Notes: generated from the sequence alone by a model not told the origin. A DNA stretch of 64,000 bases from Psychrobacillus sp044762745 (GCF_044762745.1 NZ_JBIWEX010000011.1:1-64000); one strand, 5' to 3'; positions 52,551 to 61,677 are shown, counted from the stretch's first letter. Numbers and translations are program-made.

Positions 52551-53195
52551 GTATAGGAACAATGCGTCTTAAGGAAGTTTCCGCTAGGATTTCCGCTGCA
52601 GGGCGGACGCTTTCGCCGGGTGAGCGATGAGCCATCGCCGACGCTTCGCGTTCGCCTGCGATGGCTCTGTCTCACTCATCTGGTCGGAGTCGCCGCCCTT
52701 CCGCTACAATCCACGAAAATTGCTAGCTAATACGCGGCACTGTTCTCGAAAGTGGCAAATTAACCAGTGAACATGGCTAAACCATTCCAACAGATGCCAT
52801 TGGTGTGCTTTATCCCTATACGGTGTAGTATTTCTATGTGTAAGTATTCATTAAATAGCTAAAGCAATCAATCAGTTAGGGAAAGCAACCAAATGGCCGG
52901 TGAAAGCAACCAACTCTTAAAATAAAGTTTACTTGGATAGGTATTATAAATTTTGCGTAGTGGATTTGATAAATTTAAATCCCTGATTAATGCAGACACC
53001 AAATTAGCAAGAAATTCCCATTGATTGGAGCGCAAGGCGGCGACTCCTGCGGGATCAAGCGGGACAGGTGTAACCCCACAGGAGCAAAGCGACGAGGAGG
53101 CTCACCGCCCGCTCCGTGGAAAGCGTCCGCCTGGAGCGGAAATCCTAGCGGGCAATTAATAGAGCATCTTTTTAAGACGCAGTATCCCTGTGTTG
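52551..53195. repeat. Dispersed intergenic element, full copy with inverted GC-rich modules
   Basis: The core aligns with 7490-7935. Left module 52577-52715 and right module 53025-53152 are inverted versions of each other: GCGTCTTAA (52564) versus TTAAGACGC (53172), and TCCGCTAGGATTTCCGC (52579) versus GCGGAAATCCTAGCGG (53136). The left module also has an exact 10-bp stem (52629-52638 with 52658-52667). AAGCAA cores at 52862, 52883 and 52904 are 21 bp apart. A 78-codon frame at 53021 falls in the right module and is not credible. The structure resembles a non-autonomous element, but no transposase or target duplication is seen. Confidence 0.85.
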
Positions 53196-53283
53196 CGGTT
53201 AAAATAAAAGACGGGCATACCTTATGCTGTATAGAAAAAGTTATCTACACTCCATAGATTTTATAATTTCCTAGAGCGAGGAG

Positions 53284-53318
53284 AAAAGCGCAAAGATATT
53301 TAGTTTTCTTTACGCTTT
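53284..53318 (-). terminator. Terminator of ypdA
   Basis: AAAAGCGtAAAG (from 53318 downward) pairs with CTTTgCGCTTTT across a 12-nt loop that includes the stop codon of ypdA; TTTTCTCC follows on the minus strand. Confidence 0.8.
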
Positions 53319-54274
53319 TTTTCTATTTCTTTTGATATCTGGTCTCCGTGGAAACGACCATTTTCAATAAATATTTCATTCGCATTATTACCAGCAGCAA
53401 TGACTCCCGCTATAAAGACTCCATCCACATTCGTTTCCATCGTTTCTGCATTATAGGTAGGGCGGCCGGTCTCTGGATCAATTTGAATACCTATTTTTCT
53501 TAAAAAACCATGGTCCGGATGATAACCAGTCATGGCAAATACAAAATCATTCGTTATTTGGAATTCCCCATTTGGTCCTTTTAAGGTGACCAACTGTTCA
53601 TCAATAGATGCTACTTCCGTGTCAAAATGCATATCGATTTCGCCATTTCGAACGAGTCCTTCAAACTCTGGCAATACCCATGGTTTTATGCTCGGAGAAT
53701 ATGTACTTCCACGATACACAATCGTTACCTTTGCTCTTGCTTTGTTTAACTCAAGCGCCGCATCAATGGCCGAATTCTTCCCACCAATTACTAACACATG
53801 CTGATCAAAAAATGGATGCCCTTCTTTAAAATAATGGCTTACTTTCGGCAAATCCTCACCAGGTATGCCCATGAAATTCGGATGATCATAATAACCTGTT
53901 GCAATTATTACGTACGTCGAATGATACGTCCCTTTGGATGTTTGGACGATGAAATGATCGTTTACTTTTTCCACCTGTCTAACATATTCATATTTGTTCA
54001 CTTGTATGTTTTTCAACTTTGTAACTTCTCGATAGTAGACTAATGCCTGGTTTCGCTTTGGTTTCCTTTCTTCTACAATGAAAGGAACATCTCCAATTGC
54101 TAACTTTTCACTTGTGCTAAAAAATGTTTGATGCGTGGGATACTTATAAATTGCTTCTACAATATTCCCTTTTTCAATCACTAGTGTATGTAAACCAATA
54201 TTTTGCATAGAAATAGCTGCTGCTAGTCCACACGGTCCCCCTCCAACGATTATTACATCAACTTGTTGTACCAC
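53300..54274 (-). CDS. ypdA: YpdA/Bdr, bacillithiol disulfide reductase
   Basis: FAD-dependent NADPH oxidoreductase that regenerates bacillithiol from its disulfide. The 324 residues show the FAD motif VDVIIVGGGPCGLAAAISM (with the conserved Cys in GGGPCG), a second nucleotide-binding VLVIGGKNSAIDAALEL, and a C-terminal DGVFIAGVIAAGNNANEIFI. The gene pairs functionally with bshA at 15 kb. Confidence 0.93.
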   Translation of the reverse strand: MVQQVDVIIVGGGPCGLAAAISMQNIGLHTLVIEKGNIVEAIYKYPTHQTFFSTSEKLAIGDVPFIVEERKPKRNQALVYYREVTKLKNIQVNKYEYVRQVEKVNDHFIVQTSKGTYHSTYVIIATGYYDHPNFMGIPGEDLPKVSHYFKEGHPFFDQHVLVIGGKNSAIDAALELNKARAKVTIVYRGSTYSPSIKPWVLPEFEGLVRNGEIDMHFDTEVASIDEQLVTLKGPNGEFQITNDFVFAMTGYHPDHGFLRKIGIQIDPETGRPTYNAETMETNVDGVFIAGVIAAGNNANEIFIENGRFHGDQISKEIEKKRKEN

Positions 54275-54314
54275 TTGTAAAAACTTCCTTTCTTTTCCCT
54301 TTCAAACAGTGTTT

Positions 54315-55076
54315 TTATTCACCGTACATTGTAATAATATGACATTCTGATTTTGCTCCTAATCGAAGGGGCACACCTGTTGTTCCAAAACCATTACTAA
54401 CAAGCTCCGCACTATGTTCTTTTTCTCTAAAAGCACCATTTTCATAAATACCAAAAGGTCCGAATCGAATCTGTCCACCATGAAGATGCCCTGCTAATAA
54501 TAAATGCGGTTTACTAACTTTTTTAGCGTTATTAAAGTATGCAGGAGCATGTGCGATGAAAATAAGAATATCTTCATCCCTTACCTCTTGAAATGCGTCA
54601 TATATATTCACTTTACCACTAAATCCATCGTTGACTCCCACAAGGCGGATTAATGTACGATCAATGACTCGTTCTACGGATTGATTCACCAACAAATGAA
54701 CGTCATTCTTTTCAAGTAGTTGAATTAAATTTTGCTCTCCCACTTCCCGGTCATTGTTGCCAAATACGTAAAAGACGTCCCCCAATTTTTTTAGTTGCTC
54801 AATATTATGTTTCGTTCGTTGTAAAGGAACCCCTTTTTCGGTGAGATCCCCACCGATAATTACAATATCTACTTTGCCTATAAGCGAGTGGATAAGGTTG
54901 CTACCTATCTTTCGACGATGAATATCAGAGATAAAAAAAAGATGTACTTGCACACCTGGTCTCATTTCTTCCACTCGCAGTGTATGTGTTTTTACATTTA
55001 CTTGAAAAGCCAAGTAGAACATGTAAAGTAAAAGGCAAACAGCTAAACCGGCTACTACTAACAGGAAATATACCAA
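54315..55076 (-). CDS. ypbG: Membrane-anchored metallophosphoesterase (YpbG-like)
   Basis: A 253-residue calcineurin-like phosphoesterase with one N-terminal transmembrane helix (3-26). Metal ligands are ISDIHRR, IGGDLTE, FGNNDRE and AGHLHGGQIRFG. In B. subtilis ypbG occupies this position. Substrate unknown. It starts 112 bp after the LysM gene terminates. Confidence 0.9.
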   Translation of the reverse strand: MVYFLLVVAGLAVCLLLYMFYLAFQVNVKTHTLRVEEMRPGVQVHLFFISDIHRRKIGSNLIHSLIGKVDIVIIGGDLTEKGVPLQRTKHNIEQLKKLGDVFYVFGNNDREVGEQNLIQLLEKNDVHLLVNQSVERVIDRTLIRLVGVNDGFSGKVNIYDAFQEVRDEDILIFIAHAPAYFNNAKKVSKPHLLLAGHLHGGQIRFGPFGIYENGAFREKEHSAELVSNGFGTTGVPLRLGAKSECHIITMYGE

Positions 55077-55100
55077 CGAAAAACCTCCTAATCATAACGT

Positions 55101-55133
55101 GAAAAGGACAGGGAAGTCCCCCCCTGTCCTTTC
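55101..55133 (-). terminator. Terminator after the LysM-protein gene
   Basis: GAAAAGGACAGGG (55101-55113) pairs with CCCTGTCCTTTC across eight bases. It lies between the LysM gene and ypbG. No long T run follows, so efficiency is uncertain. Confidence 0.7.
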
Positions 55134-55188
55134 AAGCCCTTTCACTACCTAATCATATGAATCCACTTTTTCAAAATATAACCGTTTG

Positions 55189-55779
55189 TTAAGGCAAGAT
55201 CAACTTTTGGCCAGTAGAAATATCATTGGATGATAACCCATTTGCAGATTTAATTTTTTCGACAGCATTTGGGTCATTATAATAATTGATCGCAATGCGG
55301 TAAAGTGTTTCATTTTCTTTGACAATATGCGTTTTAGATGGGGTTTCCTGTTTTGGTTGTTCTTTTTTTGGCTCTTCTACTTTCGGTTGTTCTGTTTTCG
55401 GTTGTTCTACTTTCGTTTCTTCTACTTTTGGTTCTTCCGGTACGGGAGCCTGTTCTACCTCTTTATCTTCTTCTGGAGTTTCATTTTCTTCTTCCTTTGG
55501 ACTATTCGTAATAGTCTTCGTTTCTACTTGGATGATGCCCCCTTCTTGCACCTCTTCCGTATCCTCAGGCGTGTAAATAAACTGCACATAAAGAAAAAAA
55601 CAAACAGGAATTAGTATAAAAATACAAAATAATGTCGGAATTAACACATTTCTAGATTTTTTTTTCGATTTTTTTCCGGAATTAGATCTCCTACGACTTC
55701 TTAGTTCTACTTGCTCATCCTCTACACCGATGGATTGTCTATGTTCATCTATTTTTTTTTGATAGTCGTCTTGATTCAT
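55189..55779 (-). CDS. ypbE: YpbE-like membrane protein with C-terminal LysM domain
   Basis: A 196-residue single-pass protein: a basic cytosolic N-terminus (SRRRSNSGKKSKKKSRN), a transmembrane helix (about 45-65), a long Glu/Pro/Lys/Val linker with repeats of KVEQPKTEQPK type (about 90-148) and a LysM peptidoglycan-binding domain (149-196, THIVKENETLYRIAINYY). It probably anchors between membrane and wall. ATG at 55779 has GGAG ten bases upstream. Function unknown. Confidence 0.82.
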   Translation of the reverse strand: MNQDDYQKKIDEHRQSIGVEDEQVELRSRRRSNSGKKSKKKSRNVLIPTLFCIFILIPVCFFLYVQFIYTPEDTEEVQEGGIIQVETKTITNSPKEEENETPEEDKEVEQAPVPEEPKVEETKVEQPKTEQPKVEEPKKEQPKQETPSKTHIVKENETLYRIAINYYNDPNAVEKIKSANGLSSNDISTGQKLILP

Positions 55780-55859
55780 ATTTTTCAAACTCCATTTCTG
55801 CCTTTATATCTATTACTATTATGCCGAATTTTGTTGAAAAAGTAAACTTCTCATCTATT

Positions 55860-57275
55860 TTACGAACGTAGTAGTTCATCTAATTGCATTTTCCAATCCA
55901 ATTCTTCCCTTTTTTCCATCGGTTGTTTTCTAGTATGTATAATTTCTTGTATATGAAGTGAACATTTGGAGCAACAATGCACTGGACGGTTTGTTAATTG
56001 CTCATCAAAGTAGTGCAACAGTTGTTCTCTTATACATACTCCGTTTTGCAGCATCGTATATAAGGCTTGAATTTCAGTCCATTTATTTTGTTTAATCGTT
56101 TGAAATAAGCGTGTCGTCTCTTGTTCTGTTAGCTCTTCTTTCCAATAATCTAATATTCTAGCCGTCGTTTCTGGTAATTGGAGTTGTATATGATCGGACT
56201 CATATGCGAGATGAATATCTGCTTCTTCTGGGAAATCTTGCATCGCGACATAGAAAGCTTGTTCCACATCCGTTGCTGTAAATAGTAACGAAGCGATCGA
56301 TTGCGCTCCGTCTCGCGCAGCCCTTCCCACTTCTTGCATATAACTCGCAATGGATGTCGGAATATGATCATGAATAATTTGTCGAATGTTATCTTTATGT
56401 ATTCCCATCCCAAAAGCATTTGTTGCACATATCCACTCTAGCTGGCCTTGTTGAAACTGTTGTTGGACTAAAATACGATCATCTTGATCCATTTTCGCAT
56501 GATAATAAGCAACTCGAATACCTCTTTTTTGTAATTCATTCGCATACATCTCTGTTTTTTTACGCGACTGTGTATATAAAATACCTGGACCACTTGTAGA
56601 AGTGATTCGACCGATGATCCAGGCAAGTTTTTCTTGTGCATCTTTCACTTCTGTCGCTTCATATGCAATGGCAGGTCGGTCAAGGGAATGGATATATTCA
56701 AAGGGCTCCCTCATTAGTAACGTTGATTTAATATCTTTAACTACACTATTAGTTGCCGTAGCAGTTAAAGCGAGGACATTGGTTTGGCGGAATTGTTGTA
56801 ACCATTTAGCGATTCGTAAATAGTCTGGCCTGAAATCAAATCCCCATTGGGAAATACAATGTGCTTCATCCGCCACGATATAGGCGATCCGGATAGCAGA
56901 TAGCGCATGATTAAATCGCTCATTTTGCAACATTTCTGGGGAAGTAAATATAAATTTATACGCAGATAAATTTCGAAAAACCATCTCTTTTTGCTCAAAG
57001 GATAAAAAAGAGTTTATCGCAACAACACGTTTTTCGCCTAACATTTTCAATTGTTCCACTTGGTCTTGCATTAAAGATAGTAAAGGGGAAACAATAACGA
57101 CAGAGCCTTCCATCAAATAACCTGGCAATTGGTATAGTAACGATTTCCCCATACCAGTCGGTAATATGGCAACAACATCTTGTCCTGATATGACATGTTC
57201 GATTATTTCTTTTTGTCCTTCCCTAAATGAATCGTAACCAAATTTACGCGTTAGTACTTCCGTCAACTTATCCAT
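55860..57275 (-). CDS. recS: RecQ-family DNA helicase (RecS)
   Basis: ATP-dependent 3'-5' DNA helicase. The 471 residues include motif 0 (FGYDSFREGQ), Walker A ILPTGMGKSLLYQLPG, DEAH with the RecQ loop EAHCISQWGFDFRPDY, and motif VI QEVGRAARDG, followed by a Zn-binding Cys cluster (HCCSKCSLH). No C-terminal HRDC domain is present, as in B. subtilis RecS (YpbC). It overlaps the upstream ypbB by eight bases. Confidence 0.95.
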   Translation of the reverse strand: MDKLTEVLTRKFGYDSFREGQKEIIEHVISGQDVVAILPTGMGKSLLYQLPGYLMEGSVVIVSPLLSLMQDQVEQLKMLGEKRVVAINSFLSFEQKEMVFRNLSAYKFIFTSPEMLQNERFNHALSAIRIAYIVADEAHCISQWGFDFRPDYLRIAKWLQQFRQTNVLALTATATNSVVKDIKSTLLMREPFEYIHSLDRPAIAYEATEVKDAQEKLAWIIGRITSTSGPGILYTQSRKKTEMYANELQKRGIRVAYYHAKMDQDDRILVQQQFQQGQLEWICATNAFGMGIHKDNIRQIIHDHIPTSIASYMQEVGRAARDGAQSIASLLFTATDVEQAFYVAMQDFPEEADIHLAYESDHIQLQLPETTARILDYWKEELTEQETTRLFQTIKQNKWTEIQALYTMLQNGVCIREQLLHYFDEQLTNRPVHCCSKCSLHIQEIIHTRKQPMEKREELDWKMQLDELLRS

Positions 57276-58302
57276 TTACTTCTTCTCCTTTAGTTAGCGC
57301 TAATCTAATTTGGAAATAACTTAAATCGGTAACTTGCTCTCGAATTATTTTCAACTTTTTCGTTTGTCGTTTCTGCGCTATTTGTAAAACTTTTTGAACT
57401 TGCTCATCTGTTATAAAAGCACTGATAGGAAAGTTTGGATCTACGGAAACTATTTCTATGACATGGTCTTCAATCGTGTTTTCCTTTAAAAAACGCATAC
57501 GTGCGATTGCTTCGATCGAATATCCTTTTTCAAATAATTTACTTGTTTTCAAAGCAGAATCGGTTAAAGGAGTTTGAACATAAATACCCTTCGTTAGCGC
57601 GTGGAAATCCGAGGATTTCTCTTCGGTTATCTCATCTAATAAAATATGTAAACACTCGATGAATATAAACTTTACATCTAAAACGGTCATTTGGTGGCGA
57701 CTAGCAAGTTGCTCCCAAGTTAGCCCACTATTTTTGTACCCACTTAAACGATAAACAAACAAATGACGATGTATTTCCAGTAAACGAGGATTTTCGAGTA
57801 AAGCGATTAATTGCTGTTTGAAATTGGACCCAAAAGAACTCGATTGAAAATCTCGTTCATGCAAATATGCTTTGACAAAATGATGAATTTCATTGCTTTT
57901 TTGAACTGGCACAAACTTTTTTTCATTTCTTTGAAATTGGGATAACGTTTGAATAATCAATTCGACTCGTCCCCAAAAAACGAATTCTTTTCCCCGAAGT
58001 ATCCATCCATTATAAAAAGGACGCCTTGCTGAAACTATTTTATGCAAACCCTTTTCCGTAATAGACAATGTAGATTCATTCATCACAACGAAGTTTTCTG
58101 CGAGGAGCTTCCCAATTTCGTCCTCATATGTTTCTTTTGTTAGTTTTGGATAAAGACAAAAGAAAGGATGCAGGTTAAAATACGTCACATCTTGAATCGT
58201 TTGACCTGATTTTTTCCCTTTTAATAAATAATAAGCTGCTGTAGAGGACCGTTGCCCTTGGAATTTATAGATAATGAATAACAGTAATTGTTGAAAATAC
58301 AA
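57268..58302 (-). CDS. ypbB: YpbB-like helix-turn-helix protein
   Basis: A 344-residue protein with a C-terminal HTH_40-type domain (about 255-335, with SKLFEKGYSIEAIARMRFLK) of the kind found at the C-terminus of RecQ proteins. The gene partly overlaps recS, and the pair may act as a split helicase plus accessory domain. That reading is inference. No known biochemical activity. Position beside recS and fer matches B. subtilis. Confidence 0.85.
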   Translation of the reverse strand: MYFQQLLLFIIYKFQGQRSSTAAYYLLKGKKSGQTIQDVTYFNLHPFFCLYPKLTKETYEDEIGKLLAENFVVMNESTLSITEKGLHKIVSARRPFYNGWILRGKEFVFWGRVELIIQTLSQFQRNEKKFVPVQKSNEIHHFVKAYLHERDFQSSSFGSNFKQQLIALLENPRLLEIHRHLFVYRLSGYKNSGLTWEQLASRHQMTVLDVKFIFIECLHILLDEITEEKSSDFHALTKGIYVQTPLTDSALKTSKLFEKGYSIEAIARMRFLKENTIEDHVIEIVSVDPNFPISAFITDEQVQKVLQIAQKRQTKKLKIIREQVTDLSYFQIRLALTKGEEVNG

Positions 58303-58333
58303 TGGAAACCCCTCACATGTGAAAGTATTTTGG

Positions 58334-58362
58334 TTGAAATGTAGCGAAAATATCTTTAGAAT
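58334..58362 (+). promoter_or_regulatory. Candidate sigma-A promoter of fer
   Basis: TTGAAA (58334-58339), a 17-bp spacer and TAGAAT (58357-58362), 50 bp before the start. Confidence 0.65.
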
Positions 58363-58412
58363 GAATAAGATAGCAGATTCGTGAAAGCAGATATAAAGGA
58401 GAGAATGTAAGA

Positions 58413-58661
58413 ATGGCTAAATATACAATTGTAGATCAAGATACATGCATCGCATGTGGCGCATGTGGCGCTGCCGCACCAGATATATATGATTATGACG
58501 ATGAAGGAATTGCTTTCGTTATTTTAGATGATAACACGGGTACAACAGAAGTTCCAGACGAACTATTAGAGGATATGGAAGATGCATTTGAAGGTTGCCC
58601 AACAGACTCTATTAAAGTAGCGGAGGAATCATTCGAAGGCGACGCGTTAAAGTTTGAATAG
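58413..58661 (+). CDS. fer: Ferredoxin [4Fe-4S]
   Basis: An 82-residue acidic ferredoxin with a single [4Fe-4S] cluster bound by CIACGAC (C-x2-C-x2-C) and the distal Cys of GCPTDS. Length and sequence match B. subtilis Fer, an electron carrier in processes such as fatty-acid desaturation and P450 reactions. AAGGAGAG precedes the ATG. Convergent with ribU, sharing its terminator. Confidence 0.97.
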   Translation: MAKYTIVDQDTCIACGACGAAAPDIYDYDDEGIAFVILDDNTGTTEVPDELLEDMEDAFEGCPTDSIKVAEESFEGDALKFE

Positions 58662-58670
58662 AAAAGAATG

Positions 58671-58709
58671 AAAAAGGTCGTTTCTCCGTAAGAGAGAAAC
58701 GACCTTTTT
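58671..58709. terminator. Bidirectional terminator between fer and ribU
   Basis: AAAAAGGTCGTTTCTC (58671-58686) is the exact inverted complement of GAGAAACGACCTTTTT (58694-58709), giving A/T runs on both outer sides. It reaches the ribU stop codon. Confidence 0.93.
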
Positions 58710-59302
58710 TAGTTTGCTTTAACAGCGCCAATTGAATATGTCACTTTATCTAATAACGGCTTCATTCGTTTGAATAACACAATCATAACGACAGCCACTA
58801 AAATACCTTTTATAAGATTAAACGGTAATATACCGAAAATGATTGAGTTAAATAATGCTGTTCCTGTTTCCATCGGGAAATTTAAGAAATAGGCATACAT
58901 TGGTAAAAATACATAATAGTTTAATACACTCATCCCAATTGCCATCGAAATCGTTCCGCAAGCTAACCCGTACGTAATACCTTTTGAAGAGGTAACTTTA
59001 CGATAAATCAAATAAACTGGTGTTAGAAATAATATACTCGTTACAAAATTAGCCATATGTCCTACTGGCACTCCAGTTGGGCTACCAGAAAACAGCCAAT
59101 CTAATACATTTTTCAAAAATGCAACGAGAACACCTGCCAGAGGACCCATCGTAATCGCTGCTATTAGTGCTGGAATATCACTAAAATCCACTTTCAAATA
59201 GGCTGGTAATACTGGTAACGGAAATGCAAGTAACATTAATACAAACGAAATACTACTTAACATAGCGATTGCGATCAGCATTCGCGTCTTACCTTTTAAC
59301 AT
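58709..59302 (-). CDS. ribU: RibU, riboflavin-specific S component of an ECF transporter
   Basis: A 197-residue membrane protein with about six transmembrane helices that binds riboflavin and works with the shared ECF module (EcfAA'T, not in the window). Typical features are FSDIPALIAAITMGPLAGVLV and SGSPTGVPVGHMANF. It matches B. subtilis YpaA/FmnP. ATG at 59302 follows AAAGGAGAGAGG. Expression is controlled by the FMN riboswitch upstream. Confidence 0.95.
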   Translation of the reverse strand: MLKGKTRMLIAIAMLSSISFVLMLLAFPLPVLPAYLKVDFSDIPALIAAITMGPLAGVLVAFLKNVLDWLFSGSPTGVPVGHMANFVTSILFLTPVYLIYRKVTSSKGITYGLACGTISMAIGMSVLNYYVFLPMYAYFLNFPMETGTALFNSIIFGILPFNLIKGILVAVVMIVLFKRMKPLLDKVTYSIGAVKAN

Positions 59303-59367
59303 AAAATCCTCTCTCCTTTTGCGATTCACTCCACAAGAAGAAAGGTTCAGCACGTTTTCTTTTACTC

Positions 59368-59402
59368 AAAAAATCCCTTAAGCTATTAATAGGCTTAAAG
59401 GA
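59368..59402 (-). terminator. Riboswitch-controlled terminator before ribU
   Basis: CCTTTAAGC pairs with GCTTAAGGG around CTATTAATA (hairpin 59402-59374), followed by TTTTTT. It lies between the FMN aptamer and ribU and is the expected expression platform. Confidence 0.8.
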
Positions 59403-59464
59403 GTAAAAGGTACACTTAAATAAGCGTATCCGTATTAGAACATACGAAAAACGACTGCACCTTC

Positions 59465-59593
59465 ACCTTCTCCCATCCAGACTGTACTGTCGGCTTTGGA
59501 ATTTAACCAAATCAACCTTAACTTAACGGCTCGCGGGCTTAAGAAACACAAGTTCTACTACCGCCGGTCGGGAATTTCACCCTGCCCCGAAGA
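59465..59593 (-). ncRNA. FMN riboswitch (RFN element)
   Basis: On the minus strand the conserved RFN segments appear in order: CTTCGGGGCAGGGTGAAATT, CCCGACCGGCGGTAGT, AGCCCGCGAGC, the ATTCCAAAGCCGACAGT segment and GTCTGGATGGGAGAAGG. This is the FMN-sensing aptamer that shuts off riboflavin uptake when FMN is plentiful. Confidence 0.97.
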
Positions 59594-59622
59594 TGAATCA
59601 ATATTTTATTGTCCTTCAAGCT

Positions 59623-59651
59623 TTTATCTTGAATTAAATACATCTTAACAA
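59623..59651 (-). promoter_or_regulatory. Candidate promoter for the FMN riboswitch-ribU transcript
   Basis: TTGTTA (59651-59646), a 17-bp spacer and GATAAA (59628-59623) on the minus strand, about 30 bp before the aptamer. The rest of the 59652-59800 gap shows no gene. Confidence 0.5.
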
Positions 59652-59799
59652 AGTTTTTATCCTTATGCAATACACTTGCTCAAAGAATACCAAGAAAATT
59701 ACTATGTATTATAAGAGCATTAGAACCCCATATATAATCATAATCCGCATCCGAGTATAACAACAGACGAACTATAGAATGCGCAAAATAAACTCTACA

Positions 59800-59848
59800 A
59801 CAAAAAAATGCGTGGAAGTATTGACCAGGTCAATGCTTCCACGCATTT
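59800..59848 (-). terminator. Terminator of sigX-rsiX
   Basis: AAATGCGTGGAAGTATTGAC (59807-59826) pairs with GTCAATGCTTCCACGCATTT (59829-59848), 20 bp with one G-T, and a T-rich tract follows on the minus strand. It starts 5 bp after the rsiX stop. Confidence 0.9.
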
Positions 59849-59853
59849 CAAAA

Positions 59854-61104
59854 TTATTCATCACTCATAATAAACCCATTCGGTCCCACTGGAACTGGAA
59901 GAGGTTTAGTTAAGTCAAATTCTTCCCATTGTTGTTGCACTACATTTTCTACCTTCACTTCTTTTCCGAAGCTCGCGGCAGTTAATGCGAATGCTTCCAT
60001 CATTCTAGTGGCATCCTTGGAATCCATCGTCTTCAAGTCGAAAGGTTCATCAAAGTAAATGGTTGCAATCCCATTATTATCTCGATAAGAATATGTTACA
60101 TTATTTGGGATAACGGATGTATAAATATCATTTTCAGCGCTTCTCATATTTTCAAACGCTTCTGAAAGCGTATTAAAACGTTTGCCGAAGTTGGAAGATA
60201 AATAAGTGTCGCCATTCAAAGCCGTGTACAAAAAGTAACTTTGTTGCGCATATTCTCCAAATAATGGACTCGGTTCATTTATAATCCCAACTTGATCCCA
60301 TTCTATAGCAGTCCCATCCTCATTTACTCTCAAGAGCGTTTCAAAATCTGTGAAGATTTCATTTATTGAAGACCAATAGGGAGCGGATGTGCCGGGTGCT
60401 ACATCATACCCATGGTTAGCAGGTAAATAATGTTTTAATTGTTTGTCTTCTGCAACAAAATAACCTTTATACGGATGATACTCCATGAATCCTAACGCTT
60501 CTTCATCAATTTGACTTGCATATCGTTCATACAGTTGCAAACTAGTCGGAGTCATTCCCGGAAAATCAGCTTCCATTCGTTCTTGCGAAATAATTATTGT
60601 AATAGGAACGCTTAATGCATTTTCAATTAAAGAAAAATGAAAAACGGTTCCTCCATTCACACTATCTTCGTAAACTGCTTTTTGAAGTGGGATCAACTCT
60701 ATAGTAGAATCTGTTATCATCGACATCGTTGTCATTGCATTTGCCTGATCAGCCTTTGTTTCTTCTATTACTTTTGCACTTTCTTCTGTTTTTTCCATCG
60801 ATCGCATGTTTTCTTTTGGTTCGGCGTTATCGTATACACTATCTTTGGACAACGTTGTTTCTTTTTGATTCGTATAGGAAGAAACAAGGAATGTCAGGAG
60901 TAAAATAGCCGCAACGGAAACGATAAAAGGCATCCATTTCGAAAATGATACGGCTATTATTTTTCTTTTCTCTTCCTTGACTTGAGCTTCAATTTCCATT
61001 TTTACCCGATTATACACTTCTTCTTTGGAACGATGATCTGTAAACTTGGGCGTATTGTTTAAAAGCTCATCAATTTTTTCGTTTTCTTTTTTCATATCAC
61101 TCAT
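59854..61104 (-). CDS. rsiX: RsiX-like anti-sigma factor
   Basis: A 416-residue single-pass membrane protein: short cytosolic domain (1-50, EEVYNRVKMEIEAQVKEEKR), transmembrane helix (about 53-72) and a long extracytoplasmic domain whose end (TRMMEAFALTAASFGKEVKV) is related to the GerMN/LpqB type. The zinc-binding HxxxCxxC motif of many anti-sigma factors is absent, as in RsiX. It is somewhat longer than the B. subtilis protein. ATG at 61104 overlaps the sigX stop by eight bases. Confidence 0.88.
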   Translation of the reverse strand: MSDMKKENEKIDELLNNTPKFTDHRSKEEVYNRVKMEIEAQVKEEKRKIIAVSFSKWMPFIVSVAAILLLTFLVSSYTNQKETTLSKDSVYDNAEPKENMRSMEKTEESAKVIEETKADQANAMTTMSMITDSTIELIPLQKAVYEDSVNGGTVFHFSLIENALSVPITIIISQERMEADFPGMTPTSLQLYERYASQIDEEALGFMEYHPYKGYFVAEDKQLKHYLPANHGYDVAPGTSAPYWSSINEIFTDFETLLRVNEDGTAIEWDQVGIINEPSPLFGEYAQQSYFLYTALNGDTYLSSNFGKRFNTLSEAFENMRSAENDIYTSVIPNNVTYSYRDNNGIATIYFDEPFDLKTMDSKDATRMMEAFALTAASFGKEVKVENVVQQQWEEFDLTKPLPVPVGPNGFIMSDE

Positions 61105-61630
61105 GATGAACTATACCCTCCTCTTTCGTAGATAATCGTTCGCGAAGTGCTTTTATCGCACGATGTTGCGTTGTCTTCACTTTCCCTTCTGTCCAACTTA
61201 ATACTTGCGCTGTTTCTGCAATGGAAAGCTCTTGAAAATAACGCATAATAATGACCATTTTTTGATCACCTGTGCAATCATCTAGAGCCACAAGTAATGT
61301 TTTCATTTCATCGTTTAGTTGCACCGAATCTTCTGGTAGCATGTCAGAAGAGGGAAGCTGCATGGTCTCCCAGTCAAATGACTCAAACAATCGTTTCTTT
61401 CGCACTGCTTGTTTCCTAAAATGATCAATCGCCACATTTTTGGCGATGGAAAATAACCAAGTTTTTTCCGAACTTTTTCCTTCGAATTTACTGTAAGCTC
61501 TTAATACTCGTACATATACTTCTTGGACCAAGTCTTCCGCAGTTTGCCTATTTTTTACTAAATAAATAAGAAACTGAAAAACGTCTTGATGATAGCTATC
61601 ATACAAGCGGTGGAAAACGGAGTCATTCAT
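61097..61630 (-). CDS. sigX: ECF sigma factor SigX
   Basis: A 177-residue extracytoplasmic-function sigma factor with region 2 (about 8-75, RQTAEDLVQEVYVRVLRAYS and SEKTWLFSIAKNVAIDHFRK) and region 4 (about 115-165, MRYFQELSIAETAQVLSWTE). In B. subtilis SigX controls envelope-charge and antimicrobial-peptide resistance genes. Placement after resE and before rsiX supports the identity. A GGGGGGAG ribosome-binding site precedes ATG. Confidence 0.92.
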   Translation of the reverse strand: MNDSVFHRLYDSYHQDVFQFLIYLVKNRQTAEDLVQEVYVRVLRAYSKFEGKSSEKTWLFSIAKNVAIDHFRKQAVRKKRLFESFDWETMQLPSSDMLPEDSVQLNDEMKTLLVALDDCTGDQKMVIIMRYFQELSIAETAQVLSWTEGKVKTTQHRAIKALRERLSTKEEGIVHHE

Positions 61631-61677
61631 AAGCTCCCCCCGTTCTAGTTATTAGTCGTTTCATGTGCTGATTTGTT

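Noticed and set aside
53021..53257. 78-codon plus-strand frame beginning MIGAQGGDSCGIKRDR
   Set aside because: It lies entirely in the inverted GC-rich module of the dispersed element, has no ribosome-binding site and matches no family.
59854..61104. Zinc-binding anti-sigma factor
   Set aside because: The HxxxCxxC motif is absent; the N-terminal domain is of the RsiX kind.
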